Shown here: positions 36,901 to 50,437 of the stretch, piece after piece | How the letters are laid out: every line of letters begins with the position of its first letter | Position numbering within the stretch: position 1 is the first letter of the stretch | Notes under the pieces: model-generated | The model's input: only the letters and a program-made list of their open reading frames with translations | What the model was told of the DNA's origin: nothing | The model's database searches: none | Made by a program: the position numbers and the translations under genes | Assembly: GCF_033958435.1 (NCBI RefSeq) | Contig: NC_134146.1 | Coordinates: 29,224,501 to 29,288,500 of the forward strand | DNA length: 64,000 bases | Source: Carettochelys insculpta | Lineage: Eukaryota; Chordata; Testudines; Carettochelyidae | Direction of reading: 5' to 3'

Positions 36901-39900
36901 AGGCTCGTTACAAGGAGGGTTTATAAGACTTGCAAAAAAAAAAAAAAAAAATCTTGAGCCCTACATAACAAAGCCAAACAGTATCTTACTGAACTTAAAG
37001 GGTCATAGTTGAATGAGAACACAGTGAAATTGTAGTTGTGTGTGCTGCAGGGCTAAAAGGGTTAACTGAATGCTGCTCAGTGGGGAAACTTCCTAGCAGA
37101 TATGCTGTGGGACAGATTCACTTGGCATTAGCTAATGCAAAGATAATTGCTGGCAGAAGGGAAGCTTTTCCCCCAAAGTAGCAGAACTAATATCTGCAGT
37201 AGGAGCAGCTGAACTGCTTTTCCCAAGCTTTGCACTTACAAAACTGAGCTAATCAAACTGACTCCCAGAACAAATGCAAAACCGGTCCAGAAAGGGGTCA
37301 AACTGCACAGACACTTACTTTCTGCCACCTTACTCCTGCCCTCTACCTCTCCCTCCTGGTGACTGGCTCACTGGGGTGCACAAAGCAGCTGGCGTCGCTG
37401 CTTGCTTGCACCGGGACAGCTGCTACTTTGCTCCAAGCAGGCAGGAATGGGCGGAGAGCACAGGTGCTGCTGCCTTAGCACAACCCGGGTGAAGGCAATG
37501 ACTCAGATGCAGGGAAGCCTGGGGGTGGGACAGGGAGTGTATGCACAGCTGAATGTCTCTTTAAGAGCACTTCAGGGCAGCAGCTTGAATGCTTGTGTTC
37601 AGACAGTCAGGCCCCAGAAAGGCAGCAGTGCACGTAGATCCCGGTCCCAACTCCCAAGCTCAAAGGGGTCAGGAAGGGGGTCACCCCTAAATCAGCCATT
37701 TCACCCCCCCGCACATATCGCTGCAGCAGACGTGAGGATGGTGCCAGGCCAGAATGGTCAGGGTCAGTGACCATCCATGTGCAGAATAAAAACTTGTGGA
37801 TGGGCATGTGCAAATGCACCACCAGTAGGAAACTAACTCTAGCTGTGGGCACTCTGCTGATCAGCTGGGTGGCATGTGACTCTGAGCTAGTACACTGGTC
37901 GGGGGGCTGCTCTGTGGAGGAAGGGGGGGTGGTGGAGAAAAGGAACAGCAGCCGCATCGGGAGGAGGGGGCCCCTTGTTCTGGGAGAAGTCACCTGACTC
38001 TAATTGTCTGTCCAACTACCCCTACAGCTCAGGCACCCTACCCCCTTTGCTCATCACACCTGCCCGTTTTTTTGTCTTGTGTAATCATTTGAGTGCTGGG
38101 CCTTGGTGCCTTTTCCCCACAGGCTGGAAGAGGGTCTGTTAGCTGTGAATGGGCTTGTACCGGCCCACTCCCCTGGAACTAAAGAGAGCCTCTTCCCTCC
38201 TCTCCACCAGAAAACCTTAGCAGTTTTAGGCATAACTAATGCTAAACTCCAGACACGGGAGTTGCTTGGTGCCTTTTACTAAGTGGGAGTCACAAACTAG
38301 CCTTTCCCTGCTCAGAAGCACCTGATCTGATAGGAGAACTCAGAATGCTCGAGGGGCCCGTGAGATCTGGGTATAAACACAAGGGTTCTCCACTATCAGA
38401 TGGTGTCCTGGGATGGTGCCTTGGGGCTTTCTAGCTGCATTCTTTCTGAAAGTAGAATAGTATCAAGGTGAGTGACTCATGACTGGTGATGCTACTCACA
38501 CAGAAGGCAGGAGCTCTGGGGTCAACTCCAAGTTTGAATTGGACAGAGGAAAGGGTTGGATGTGGGTCTGACACTTGGCCAGGGTGTGGAACTGCTGGGC
38601 AACAGGGTGTAAGGGAGCGGTACTGCTCCTGTCTTGGTTTCTTCTTGGGAGCAACTGATTCAGCTGGTGTGTCCAATCAACCATAGTGGAAAGAGTTATT
38701 GGTTATGAATCCTGAGCTGAGCTGGGCACCTCCCTTTGGCTTGGAGTTGAGATTCTGACTGCCTTTTAAGGATTAGGGAATTAGATAATGCCCCAAGTGG
38801 GGAGCTAGTTTATGGGAATCCCTACCTCACCCCATATATTGCATAGTACTGGGGCTGGGACTTTCACTGGCCATCAGGGCACCTTTAAAGTTAGGGGCTG
38901 CAACCTCCTAAAGCCCTTTGTGAATCAAGCCCTTATTTAGTCTGTCAGGACTCCAGCACCATCTTAAGGGATGAGCTGCCCATCATTCCAAGCACTATTT
39001 CTGCTTTGTATCGCCTTCTCCCTTGTGTTTGCATCTCTCTCCAGTAAACAGGAGATAAGAATAGTTCTCTTCATAAAACACTTTGAGATCTGGGCATGAT
39101 GGATGCTGTCTAAGTGCCAAATGCTGTGGAACTTGATCATACCCTTAGGCATCAATATGCAAGTAACTTACTGAAGTGAATAACATGGCTTGTAATAAAT
39201 CTAATGATCAAACTGATTTAATCTCCTATCAGGTACCTCCTGTACACCAAGGGAGCTATATCATGTGAAATGAAATGCTGAGTCCCCAGGGAAATCTCTT
39301 CTGGTAAAATGTTTCATAATGAATCTCTGTGTAGAGAGAATGTAGTAATAAAAGTCTGTAAGAAGATTCTCCTGAATTAAGTGCAAGACTCATCTTGTTC
39401 TCTTCTGACTAGGAGACCCAGAATGGAAAACGTAAATCTAGGTGGGGATGGGGGGAATAAGACGACAGGAAAGATCAAAGTGAAATGTGAGGTTAAAATG
39501 CTTGGACATCTGAAAGGATTGCCTGGCCAAGGCCACACCACTTAAACACATTTCACGATCTGCTCAGGTCTGAACACAAGGTCACTTTCTCCAGATGGGT
39601 GCTAGGAGGGGTTCTGGTTTAATTCAAGTTTAGGCTAGTTTGATACAAGAAGCACCAGTGGCACATGGATAACACTGCTGATTTTTTCCCTTATATTCTT
39701 TGCCTGTGTTGTGGTTAGCACCTCTTTACCATCTCCTCCCCCATGCGGTGGCTCTTAGCTGCTGCACCTTCCAGGAGTCACCTCTGCATACGGGTTGGGA
39801 GCTCGTGCCCCAAGCTCTTGAGGGTCCCTGTGGACAGGAACAAATACAGGAGACCTGTGCCCCTCTCCCAGATGCACTTGTGAAAGATGCACCAGGTGTA

Positions 39901-41626
39901 CAAAGGCAACTGCACATGCAGAGTGAGCAGCACCAGGTTCAAAACCACACAGAACCTACCCTCACTTGCATTTTGCAGTAATGCGGCAGTCCTGGGGGCT
40001 GCATCACTCTTCCATGGGAGTTTATGTACGACAGGTGATTAAAATACTTGCATGACTGAAGCCGCATAAAACAGCAGCATGCCTTAATGGAAGGTCTTGT
40101 AGGTCGGGGAGGGCAATATATAATCAGTGAGCCAGATAAACTCTCTGATCCTTTTAATCCAGCCCACGGCCAACCCCACAGCTTTGGAGGGGCAAGAGCT
40201 TCAGGTGCCGCCCTGGCCTCAAGCAGGTTTCCTGTCAATAGGAACTGAGAGACTTGCTGGGGGTGAGGGCTGCACACAGATGCTCCCATATCGAGTTCTG
40301 TAGACTCTAAGCAAGCTTGGAAGCTTGCCTGAGAGTGGTGTGGCAAACAAAGACTGCCTGAAGAGTGTACTTAGGTAAGCACCTCCTGGTCAGAGCCTGT
40401 CTCCGGCACCCCCTCATATACTCTTTCCCTGGGCAAGGATCCTTTCCTGCACCCCAGTCCCCCACCCCCAGTCAAAACTCTCTCCTTCACCCAAACTCCT
40501 CCTTAGATCTCCTGTTCCCCCAGTCTGCTATCCCAAGCTCTCTGCACCCAAAATCCATCCTGTACACCCTCCATAGAAAAGTGTGGCCCTTGGAACACTT
40601 TGCAAAATGTGAGTAGCCACCCATCATAAATTATTGCCCATCCTTGTTGCAGGCTGTGGGCAAAAGGACCAAGCTCCGGGTGGACAGGTAAGTGGAGGAT
40701 GACCATTCTGGATCAGGAGCTAAACATCAAGCACCACTAATTTGCATGAGCATCATTATAAACTCTGTTTGGAAATGTGCTTAACGTATGGTAGAAATAC
40801 TGAGTCGTCTTGCCAGGAGAGGGCCAGATAACCCAGAAGAAATCATTGTCGTTTATTATATCATGTACACCACAGAAAATAGCTGCATCTCTTAAATGCT
40901 TGGATACATCTGGGGGAGGAGGGGAAGGAAGGGGGTTCTAATTCATCCATAGCAGTAGTCTGAGGAGACCAGTTTTTACTGCACTGTAGATGCAACATTA
41001 GCTACTAACAGTAGGTCCTGTGAGGCTGTAGTGCATCCATATACTGTCTACTTTCACTTAATGGGGGCAGTGCAATAAGAAAAAGGCTCTCCAAAATTTT
41101 CAAAAGATTGTCTATATCAACTCCTATCCTGGTTCACAATTTAACAGGCCCAAGGATGCATCTTCAGCTGTGATCCTAAACCTTTTGCACAGATAGACCT
41201 GCTTAGAAAAAGCCATAGTGCTGATGGGCTAACATAATGGCTTCAGAAAATGCATCAGTAAGATAAGACAGGTTGGGTTAAATTTGTCTTGTCTTCTGGA
41301 GTTCATCCATCGACTGGGAACTCAGTACCAGAGATTGGGAAAGAAATCAATTGGCGTTAAATGAGGCATATTCATCCATTGATTGCAGCACAGAAATTAC
41401 CCCCAAAAGAAGCCACAAATATCACCAATGTTAAACTAAGTAGCTTTAGAGAGCGTAATGCAGCCATTAATATCCTGTTCTCTGTCACTTTCTACAGCCA
41501 ACCTTTAAAAGTGAAGCTAATTATATGTTGACGAATACTGGCTGGAAGACTGTTTCTTGGCATCCTTTACTGTGACCTGTTGCTAGACTATATATCTCAT
41601 CTAAGCAATGGTGCTCAGAGTTAGGG
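33933..41626. other. intergenic
   Basis: Nearly 8 kb without a recognised gene. It includes an A18 run at 36934-36951, a moderately GC-rich patch at about 37300-38050, and a C-rich tract at about 40405-40560 that mirrors the G-rich repeat at 28.3 kb. The GC-rich patch has a few CpGs but no clear promoter or exon. Confidence 0.45.
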
Positions 41627-41900
41627 TAAGTCTATACTAAGGAAATAAGTCCATTTCAGATACAGTTCTAGCTATGGCATTTGTGTAGCTAGAATTGACA
41701 TATCGGAATTGAATCACTTCCCTAGTAAAGACCAAGCCTCTACATCTCATGTCAATGTCCCTTACTCCATGCAATAGTGTGGAGTACAGGGGTTGATGGC
41801 CAAGCCCAGAGTGGTCGTTTTTTTTTTGCCACGTCTTCACTAGATGCGCAAAATCGAACTCTGGATGATCAACCTCAGCACATCGGTCTTCCAGTAAGTA
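41627..41900. mobile_element. partial inverted-repeat element (same superfamily as 16 and 46 kb)
   Basis: The left end AGGGTAAGTCTATACTAAGG resembles the terminal repeat of the elements at 16058 and 45964. An internal GTCTTCACTAGATGCGCAAA block is also typical. The right end could not be located, so limits are approximate. Confidence 0.4.
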
Positions 41901-44900
41901 GGAGCCCTTAAATGTTATCAGAATAAATCTCTTCTGGTGGTAAGACGACTGGATATATGGTAGAATGTCCATAAAGATATGTATGATGTGGCTATTAGGG
42001 GCCTGATTCTGCCCCACTGAAGTCAAGGGGAAGCCCTTTGCAGAGAGAGTCCTGAATCAGGCCCTTCCTATTTTGTTTTTGTGATGGAGGATTCAGAACA
42101 TATATATGATATTCAGGATCACCACAAAATGATAAATAGTGTCCCTGTTCTTTGCTCCACTGGCTGATTTGCACTAGACTAACAGGGCAAAGCAGCCATA
42201 TTGCTGGCAGATGCTGTTCCTTGAAGCATCCCCCAACTGGTGTTCTAGAACTAGTGTAGGAAGTGTGGCAAGGGAGCATTAATTCTAACCAACTGCCCCG
42301 CAACATTCCTCTGATTCCCAGAACAGCCCTGGGGGCTTTTGGCAGTAAGCTGTAACATCCACATTTGCCTGCTTCTGGGCTTGCACTGAGAACAGCCTGG
42401 CCAGACAAGGGCTCTGGCAGTGTCAGTTTTATAAGCATAGCTGTGCTGCCTGCAGAATCAGCACTTGGAACGCAAGCTCTCTCATGGCTTCCACCAGGGA
42501 GTGACATAAGCAGCTTTAGTTTATGCGTGTGGCTGTACATAATTCCAGTTGACAGAGTGCTGAGGAGCAGATCCAATGGACAGGAGTGCCAACAGACTTG
42601 CTGGGCCCCAGGACAAGAGGAGGTGGGGCGCGCCACATTCCCGGAAGTGGAGAGATCTCAGGTAGACGGCTGCACGGCCTGGAATGTGCCTCGCCATCCC
42701 CCCAGTGACTCTTCCATAACCTGTGGAACCACCTGGAGTGGGCTGCACTGTGCTCCCCCCAGGCAACCACCAGAGCACTACCCCAGCAATTTAAAGGGGC
42801 TGGAGCTCCAGCCATCATCCCTGCTATGGTAGTTACAGGGGCTGCTGAGAGCCCTGGGCAATGGTCCCCCTTGTAACCATCCATCCACCTGCATTGGCAG
42901 GCCCTGCCTCTGGACACTTGGCTGTAAACATGGCCACAGGCTGTTCTAAGAAACTTTTTTGGGGCCTGTCCCTGCAGTGGGCCATCATAAATGATGGGTG
43001 AATTCAAGTCCCAATCTAGGAAGGAAACTTTTTTCACGTAACAGATTTAACCTCAGTTATGAGAGAAACTAATCTGTTTTCTCACAGATTGCTGTCACTT
43101 CAAAATAGTTGGGCTAATGATCATTTTACTCTGCAGAGCCTGCAGTTCTGTGCAGCTACTGCAAAGCTCAGTAACTGGAAAGCATTCCAAAGTGTAATTT
43201 TTAAAAAGTACTTTTAAACGCTCACTTATGCCAAATTCAGCTGGATACAGATAATCTCTTTGGCTGCAATCCACTCAAACTCTAATGTACCTTCTCTGCA
43301 GTGCATTAAATCTGTCAATGTGTAAAACATGGCTCTTTCTGTTTCTGCCCTTATAAGGATCTTTTCATATTCTAACATCTCTATGATAAGGCCATGTTTG
43401 GATACAAAATAAAAATTAATTCCAGTAGTGTTTCCAAGAAGAAGAATACAAGTGTACGATCCAATCTAGATTTATTTCTTGCCTGCTGTGCTGATCTGTG
43501 CATCACTTTCCAAGGAGATGGCAGGATCATCTCTTGACTAAGACCAGCCTCCCACAATCTTCTTGACAATTGTTATTCCTCCGATATCAAATTTCCTGGC
43601 CTGCTCTATACACTGACGCAATCTTTCCTAACCTAAATGTAAGCAGAGAAGCAGGCATATTGCAGAGGAAAGGTGTGGCTACTGTTTTTGGAAGACCAGA
43701 CTTTTTTATTTTATTTTATTTATTTTGCATAAGTATCAGATGGAGCAGGAGAGCCTCAAGGACCATGCCTGTTTCCTCACCTGCTGCCGTGGGTTCGCTC
43801 TGCAATCCAGAAACTTCTTAAACTCAGGACAGATGATGTGTGCCCGAGTGAGACCTGGAAAGGCACTGAATCTCTTTGCTCTTTAGTACTGCTGAGTGGA
43901 ATTGTCAAGACAAACTAATACCATTGTCTCCATGTTAGTTTCTCTAGACTGGTTCTGATACTACAGTCTCAATTCAAGCAAAATTATCATCTATCCCAAA
44001 GGGTAAGTTTTGCATGAGTAAGGACTTTGGGATCAAAGCCTTTGTTTGCAGAAGGAAGAAGAGTCTGGAAAGCACAAACTCAGCTTATACATTATCTTTT
44101 ATTTTCTGAAATTCTGATCTATTCAGCTGTCTGAAGCATAACATGGTACCCCTCCTCCTTCTACCTTCGTGAAGGGTGATGACAAAGGAGAGCCAACATG
44201 TGATTCATAATACTGCTGATTTTGCTAGCTGGTTACCAAGGCAGAGAAAGCTGATTCAGAGGGGGAAGAATAAACCTGAATAAAAAGAAGGGCTTTTAAA
44301 TGAATGCAATATCCCCACCCCTTTCCGTGTAAAAGTCCAGGTCCCTATATAATCCACACAACTCCTGGGTGTAGTTTATGATACTAGTGGCATTAAGCCC
44401 ACTGACAGAGAGAATGAGACTTCTGTACAGCCTCAACTAATAGACACCTGGCTTTTAGCTCATGTAGTCCAGGTAGCTGTGCCAAGCTTCCATATGATGG
44501 GTCTGTCAGCATTACACGTACATCCTACAGAGCAGCTTCAAGTGCAACTGCTGCATGGCCAGGCGTAACTTCACAAGCTTTAATGAAAGGTAAGGGTGGG
44601 TAAGGACAGCTGTGAAGACATGGTGACACTGGCTTCAAGGCAGGCTAGCTACCCGCAATAGAAGTCTAATGAGGAGGCTGGGTACAGGCTCAGCTTGCTA
44701 GTTCATTGTCTGCAGTGCTATTTTTACCCATGCTACCCGATTAAAGCTAGTGTAGGTTTGTTTAACAGTGCTTCCATCACACCTTAGATTGTACTGTAGA
44801 CAAACACGTGGGTTGCTCAAGAAAGGCTTAAAGCAGGGAAGATCATGCCTAACGCTTCTATGGGTTTGTCCACATGTGGGTTAGCTATTATGGAACAACC

Positions 44901-45963
44901 CCCTGTGTATATATTTATTTCAGAACAACTGCTTCAGTAAATTTCCACATGAAAACAAGTCCTAAGCTACAGAGCAAGTGGAAAGAAAAGTCTCAGACTC
45001 ATGTATTCTAAAGAAGCAAAAACAGGCCTAAGCTCTGGTGTTCTGCTCTCTCTTATTTAATACTCATTAACTAACACTGTGCTGTACCCTTTCCCTACAA
45101 ACTGACAGCCCATTTGTGACTTTCACTGATGATTCAGAGTTAGTCTCAAACAGCAACTCACTGTCCAGTTTCATGACATGTCTATTAGACAGTCATTTTC
45201 AAGCAGCTGTCACATTTTCTTATTGTCAGAGTAGAGTTAAAAAAAATCCTAGGTACAGTAGGAATCAGTTTGGGAAGTCAAACTGTAGACTGTGAATGAC
45301 TAAGCCAAGAGTGCTGGGTTCTGATGCACAATTGCTCTCCAATTTTAGAACTACATCAGCTGTAGTCTGACACCACCTCTCACTGTCATGTTGTAATCCA
45401 AGCTAGAGTCCTAAGAACAGTCCTGACTACACAGGGCAGAAGGTTGTGGGGGGGTGTTGCAGAGGCCTGTGTGGATAAGGTCTGGCATCATTCCAGTGTA
45501 ATCTCCCCATATGGCTGGGTGACTGTAGAAGGGATACTTGCAGTGGACTCACAGCTCCAAAGGTGGTTGTCATTCAAATGGGGAAAAATGTTTTGAGGAT
45601 TGTCCAGCTGCCTAGCCTAATGAGCCCAGAGGGATATCAGCAGGACCTAGACATCTTTCAGATTCTCTTGCAGCTCTGCTCTTTATTGTCTCCCCTCAGT
45701 CTTCTCTCTGAAGAGTTTTGTGAAACCTGGCAGCTTGGTGCCTGAAAACAAAGGCATCTAGGCAAGTATGATGTGTTTTGTGTCATGGTCACAGCATGTG
45801 CATAGATAAAAACATAAAGTGCTGTTTCTGGAAGGCTGCAGTGTAACACTGCTTTTGTTCTTAAAATCCACCACTGTCGCACCGGAGCTGAAAGCAGAGG
45901 TGAAGCAGGCTGCTCCTGCAGGCAGAGGTGCGCAACTCACCCCATCCTTCCCAAGCTCAGTTG
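41901..45963. other. intergenic
   Basis: Contains a 213-codon minus-strand open frame (41995-42636) that I judge non-coding, and no recognised exon. Confidence 0.45.
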
Positions 45964-46393
45964 GGCTGTGGCTACACTACTCCTCCCTTTTGCAAGGGGC
46001 GTGTTAATGAGGGATTTTGGAAGATGCTAATGAAGTGCTGACATGAATATGCAGTGCCTCATTAGCATACTAGCAGCTGTGCACAGTTCAAAAGTTCTGC
46101 TTTTGTAATGCATGCTGCCCGTGTAGCCGGGGGCCTTTCTAAAATACACCCTGGACTTCGAGAGCCCTTTCTTCCTAAAACCAAATAGGAAGAAGTGCCC
46201 TTTAAAGTCAGGGGGAACTTTCGAAAGCCCACTGGCTACCCGGGCGGCGTGCATTCCAACAGCAGAACTTTCAAATCGCGTTCGGCTCCCATTATGCTAA
46301 TGAGAGATATTCATGTCAGCACCTCATTAGCATCTTCTGAAGCACCTTGTTAACATGACCCCTCCGAAAGGGAAGACTAGTGTAGACATAGCC
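45964..46393. mobile_element. inverted-repeat element (MITE) with internal inverted repeats
   Basis: The left end GGCTGTGGCTACACTAC and the reverse-complemented right end GGCTATGTCTACACTAG form terminal repeats. The interior has its own inverted pairs, for example GTGCTGACATGAATATGCAG near 46034 against ATATTCATGTCAGCACCTCA near 46307, and CATTAGCAT blocks near both ends. TTG flanks both sides. No coding capacity. Confidence 0.65.
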
Positions 46394-47435
46394 TTGTAGA
46401 AGTGAAGATTCAGAATGGCTTGCTTCTCTACCGCCCACTGTAGCCTGCAAGCAGCACTAGGAAACCCTCTACTCTTTCGTGATAGCTTGTGATTTGCGAC
46501 AGGTTTCCACATGTACCATTTCAACCTGCGAAAGTGAAAACTGAACACTCTGCTCATCCCATGGGCAGCACTGGAATCTCCTGAGGAGCTGCACAAGCTC
46601 ACAGGGAATGCTGGTCAGCAGGCTGGCACCCTTATTACTTTGCTCCCTGTGAACAAATGGAGTGGGTGGGGAATAGGTAAGGCCTTGTCCCTGTTCCATC
46701 TTATGCTAGTTAGGAGAAGCGAGCTGGACATGAAGGGGAGGCAGACTTGTGAGACAGGAGTCACTTGGTGTAGGTGCAGGACTGTAGCAAGCAAAGGAGT
46801 ACGGAGGGACTCATGACTGCCAAAGCTGTACTTCCTTCCCTGGGATGCTCAGCTCTAAACTGCCCATTGCAATATCTCTTAGTCCTTGAGATACAGTTGA
46901 GTTCTAAGCCATTTGGTATTATCTGGAAGTCCCGGACACTGCTGATTGAAACAAGCAGATTGGAATTTTTTAGTAGGAGCCTCATAAAATGTCAGCGCTT
47001 TTGTTCCAAATTGGAACTACTTTTTTAAATGTTGGAATTTCCTATGGAATAACAATTCTGGTTCCTGACCCCCAGGTAATGCAAGGCAGAATCCTAACTT
47101 TCAGCAGTCAGCCAGTAAAAGAAATATTAGTATCTTTAAATGTCATGGGAGGAAGGCAAACATCTTTGAATTAACTGAAACCCCAGCAGGGAAGATTCTT
47201 CACTCGAAGTAGAACATAATATGGCGAAGATTGCAGCTGAACCTGTCTGGTGCTCACAATGAACTTTTTGGTCATCTGAGTGCAGCTACCAACTCTTGAT
47301 AGTGGCTGCAAGAAGATCCTTTGCCCCTAAAATACTTAGCTGGCTCTAGGGAAAATGTAAATCTGTGCTTATATAGCCCAATCATTGTCATTTATTTGTG
47401 TAGGTTTATTTGCAGACTCAATAATAAAAATAATG
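46394..47435. other. intergenic
   Basis: No gene or clear repeat recognised. Confidence 0.5.
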
Positions 47436-47619
47436 CTGTGAAAAGTGATATTTGTATGTTAATATCACTTTTCACAGGGCACTTAGTTTCTACCTGGGAG
47501 GCTGTGAAAAGCGATATTAACAAAACATACAAGTATCACTTTTTATAGCCTCTCGGCTAGCCCAGTACATCTTCTGTGAAAAGTGATACTTGCCTGTTTG
47601 TTAATATCACTTTTCTCAG
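47436..47619. repeat. cluster of three hairpins built on CTGTGAAAAGTGATA
   Basis: Hairpin 1 at 47436-47477 has 15-bp arms CTGTGAAAAGTGATA and TATCACTTTTCACAG, perfectly paired. Hairpin 2 at 47500-47550 and hairpin 3 at 47574-47619 use the same arm with a few changes and an inner ATGTTAATATCAC-type core. They recur at about 60-75 bp spacing. The family is unknown to me. Confidence 0.75.
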
Positions 47620-47639
47620 GAAGCTCCAGGACAAATGAA

Positions 47640-48280
47640 GCCCTGGATGAAGGGAGGTCGGGGGGATTAAGCAGGGGTGATGGTAGATGGATGCAGTCTG
47701 GGAGGGCTGTGTTGTCCTGGGAGCCTGGAAAGTAGTGGCATCTTGGAGTGATGGCGTGAGGGGGATGGAGGTGGGGCCAGGGGAGGTGAATGGTGGGTGG
47801 TGAGCCCCACTGCTGCACAGCCAGAGCTGGGGGTTGGTGCCTGCTGCCATGCAGTCAGGGCTGCAGTTCTGTGATCCTGGTCAGAGGCCAGAGCTGGGGG
47901 CAGGAGCTGCATGGCTGAGTTGGTGGCTGGAGCCTGCTGCTGCATGGTTGGACCTGTGGGTTAATGTGTCTAGCAAGAACCTGAAGCTGGATGCCAGGGC
48001 CTGGCACCAAGTGTCTGGAGGCGGCACTTGCTGTTGAGAGGTCAAGGCCAGGGGATCAGCTGCTGGAGTTATGCCTTCAAAGTAGGGAACAGTACTCACC
48101 CCTGCATGGCCAGAGCTGGGGTCAGTGCCTGAAGCCCCATGGTTGGAGCTTTCTGCCGTGTGGCTGGGAATTGGTGCCTGCAGTCAGCATCACATGGTCG
48201 AAGCCCAGGACTGGGGCTGGAGTTGGCCGTCCTGCAGCTGGAGGCCAGGGCTACGGGGACAGAGCCGGGGGCCATAGACT
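47640..48280. repeat. GC-rich low-complexity region
   Basis: Repeated units such as GGCCAGAGCTGGGG, TGCTGCATGG and GGTGCCTG occur irregularly. Overlapping open frames on several strands are composition artefacts. Probably an interspersed repeat of unknown class. Confidence 0.5.
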
Positions 48281-48988
48281 GTAGGTTAGACTTCTTTCTC
48301 ACTGTAACATGCATTTGAACTCCTTCATTTGTCTACGGGACATAAATATTACAGATATTTTCCAACTGTCTGAGGTTTGATTTTCTTTGTTTATTAAAAG
48401 CAGCTTGTTAAATATGGTCTCACATAACGTCTAAAGGTATTTCCTGCTCCTGGCTTATGTTGAGGAGCTAGACTCACTAAACTGGCTCACTTGGGGTGAT
48501 TTTTTTTTTTTACAAACAACATCTTATCTTGTATATATTGCTGAAAGAAATTAATGGAGCACCTGAGTTGATAGGGTGACTAAATAGGAATGGACTTTTA
48601 ACCAAAGTATACTGGAACTGATTGGAACTTGGAATTCCAGTCTTACAGAGGAACTTTAACATCTTGAAATTCACTTTGAATCACTATTAAAACATGATAT
48701 AGAAATGTTTTCCTGCAAAATGAAAATTCTGAATTCAAAAAACAGGATTGTATATTTTTTTGTAGGACACTTTGACTTTACCAAAAAAGATTGGTTTAGT
48801 CAAATTTGCTTTTTTTCATTGTAAAACTTTTGCAGAAAATTTTATGGCCAGATCTAAATGTTTACTTGCAGAAAGTAAAACAGTCAGTGATGAGAACCTA
48901 TTTTTATAACTTGAAATCTGTGAAGTGGATTGGGAATTTGAGGCTCTGTGTAGAAATATACAAAGGATGTCTTTCACAATCACAACTT
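48281..48988. other. intergenic
   Basis: AT-rich; nothing recognised. Confidence 0.5.
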
Positions 48989-48997
48989 TAAAAAGGA

Positions 48998-49196
48998 ACG
49001 GAGGGGTAGCCATGTTTATCCGTAACTTCAAAAACAATAAGCAGTCATGTGGTTCCTTACAGACTTACACATTTTTTAGGTCATGAGCTTTTGTGGGTAA
49101 AACCCACTTCAAGAGGAGGTTTTATCCACAAAAGCTCATCACCTAATACATTTTAGTCTGTAAGGTGTCACAGGGTAGCTTGTTGTTTTCTGAACG
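48998..49196. repeat. PLE-related hairpin element
   Basis: The left terminus carries CGGAGGGGTAGCCATGTTTA, a variant of the PLE terminus at 57249. The arms TCATGAGCTTTTGTGGGTAA and its approximate complement near 49110-49135 pair around a short loop. TAAAAAGGA occurs on both sides (48989-48997 and 49197-49205) and may be a 9-bp target duplication. No coding sequence. Confidence 0.6.
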
Positions 49197-49774
49197 TAAA
49201 AAGGAGTTGAGTTTAGTGAAAAAGTTATCTGACCTGGAGGAAAAAGCATTCAAATTGTAGTCTGACAGCACAGATGCTGGGCCTATTTACCAAGGGTGTG
49301 TTCTGCTGAAAAATAGTTGCAATTACTTATATAAATCTTTTTTTTGTAAAGGCTTTTCAACAGATGAGGATTGTGGCAAATGGTGGTTGTCTGTAAGTAG
49401 ATGGATGGTGTGGGATCACCTGCTACACTAGATTCACCTGAACAATGTGCATTTCAGTATAGCTATGTGCCAGGCATACCTAGGAACCAAACTCTCATAG
49501 GACAACATTGTATTCTGGAAACCAGTGACACTGAGAGAAGGACCTGTGTGATATGGAGGGTAACCAACTACACATGACTTCATTGTGCTGGCTATGGCAG
49601 CAAGTGTGATCCACAGATATAAGTAAGGAAATATCAAGTATCAGCTTGGATGCTGTATTACCTAAGTGTATAACATCGAGACCCTTGCAGGAATACTGTA
49701 TCTGAATTAGCAAGCCTTGAAAAGGAAGACTGCAAAACTGGAAAGAGTTCTGCAAGCTACAAGGACGACTGAAG

Positions 49775-50067
49775 GTCTGGAAATACTGCTTTGAAGTGAT
49801 GGTCTAAAAAGAAACTCAATATATTTAGCTTAATAAAGAGAAGGTTAAGAAGTAACCTGATCCTAATCTGTAAGTGAAATCTTTTGCCAGCAGACAAGAA
49901 CATGAGAGTCAATGGTGGAAACTGAAACAAGACGAATTTAATGTGCAATTATTTTTAAATGTTGGGCAGTTAGCCAACTTGCTGAGAGAAGTGGTAGATT
50001 CTCAATCACTGGAATATTTAAATCAAGGCTGGATACCTTTCCAAAAGTAAGAAACTCTGCCAAAGTT
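49775..50067 (+). mobile_element. CR1 LINE 3' region, first part
   Basis: Matches the CR1 3' region: AACTCAATATATTTAGCTTA, AATAAAGAGAAGGTTAAGAA, then GGTAGATTCTCAATCACTGG and TTAAATCAAGGCTGGATACC. The copy is diverged. It resumes at 50438 after an insertion. Confidence 0.75.
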
Positions 50068-50077
50068 TCTGGACACA

Positions 50078-50427
50078 AAAAAGCAGTCCAGTAGCACTTT
50101 AAAGACTAATAAAATAATTTATTAGGTGATGAGCTTTTGTGGGACAGACTCACTTCTTCAGACCATAGCTGTACAAGAACAGACTCAATATTTAAGGCAC
50201 AGAGAACCAAAAATAGTAATCAAGGTTGACAAATCAGAAAAATATTATCAAGGTGAGCAAAGCAGAGAGCAGAGGGGCAGAAGGGGTGGGGAGTCAAGAA
50301 TTAGATAAAGCCAAGTATGCATAAGAGCCCCTATAATGACCTAGAAAATTCCCATCATGGTTCAAACCATGTGTTATTGTGTCAAATGTTAATATAAAAG
50401 AGAATTCAGCAGCCTCTTTTTCCTCTC
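50078..50427 (-). mobile_element. PLE 3'-end fragment inserted in CR1
   Basis: On the minus strand this is the 3' part of the PLE subfamily at 22076-23751: the end of the endonuclease region, the UTR with TTTGGTTCTCTGTGCCTTAA, the GAAGAAGTGAGTCTGTCCCA block, and a final GTAGCACTTTAAAG-type block (as read on +). Flanking 10-mers TCTGGACACA (50068-50077) and TCTGGGCACA (50428-50437) agree at 9 of 10. It has no intact frame. Confidence 0.75.
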
Positions 50428-50437
50428 TCTGGGCACA

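Noticed and set aside
41995..42636. 213-codon open frame on the minus strand
   Set aside because: No recognisable domain, no supporting splice or start context, composition like surrounding non-coding DNA, and an overlapping 155-codon frame on the other strand.
42516..43037. 173-codon minus-strand frame
   Set aside because: No domain; overlaps another long frame in a second reading frame, suggesting a chance lack of stops in GC-rich DNA.
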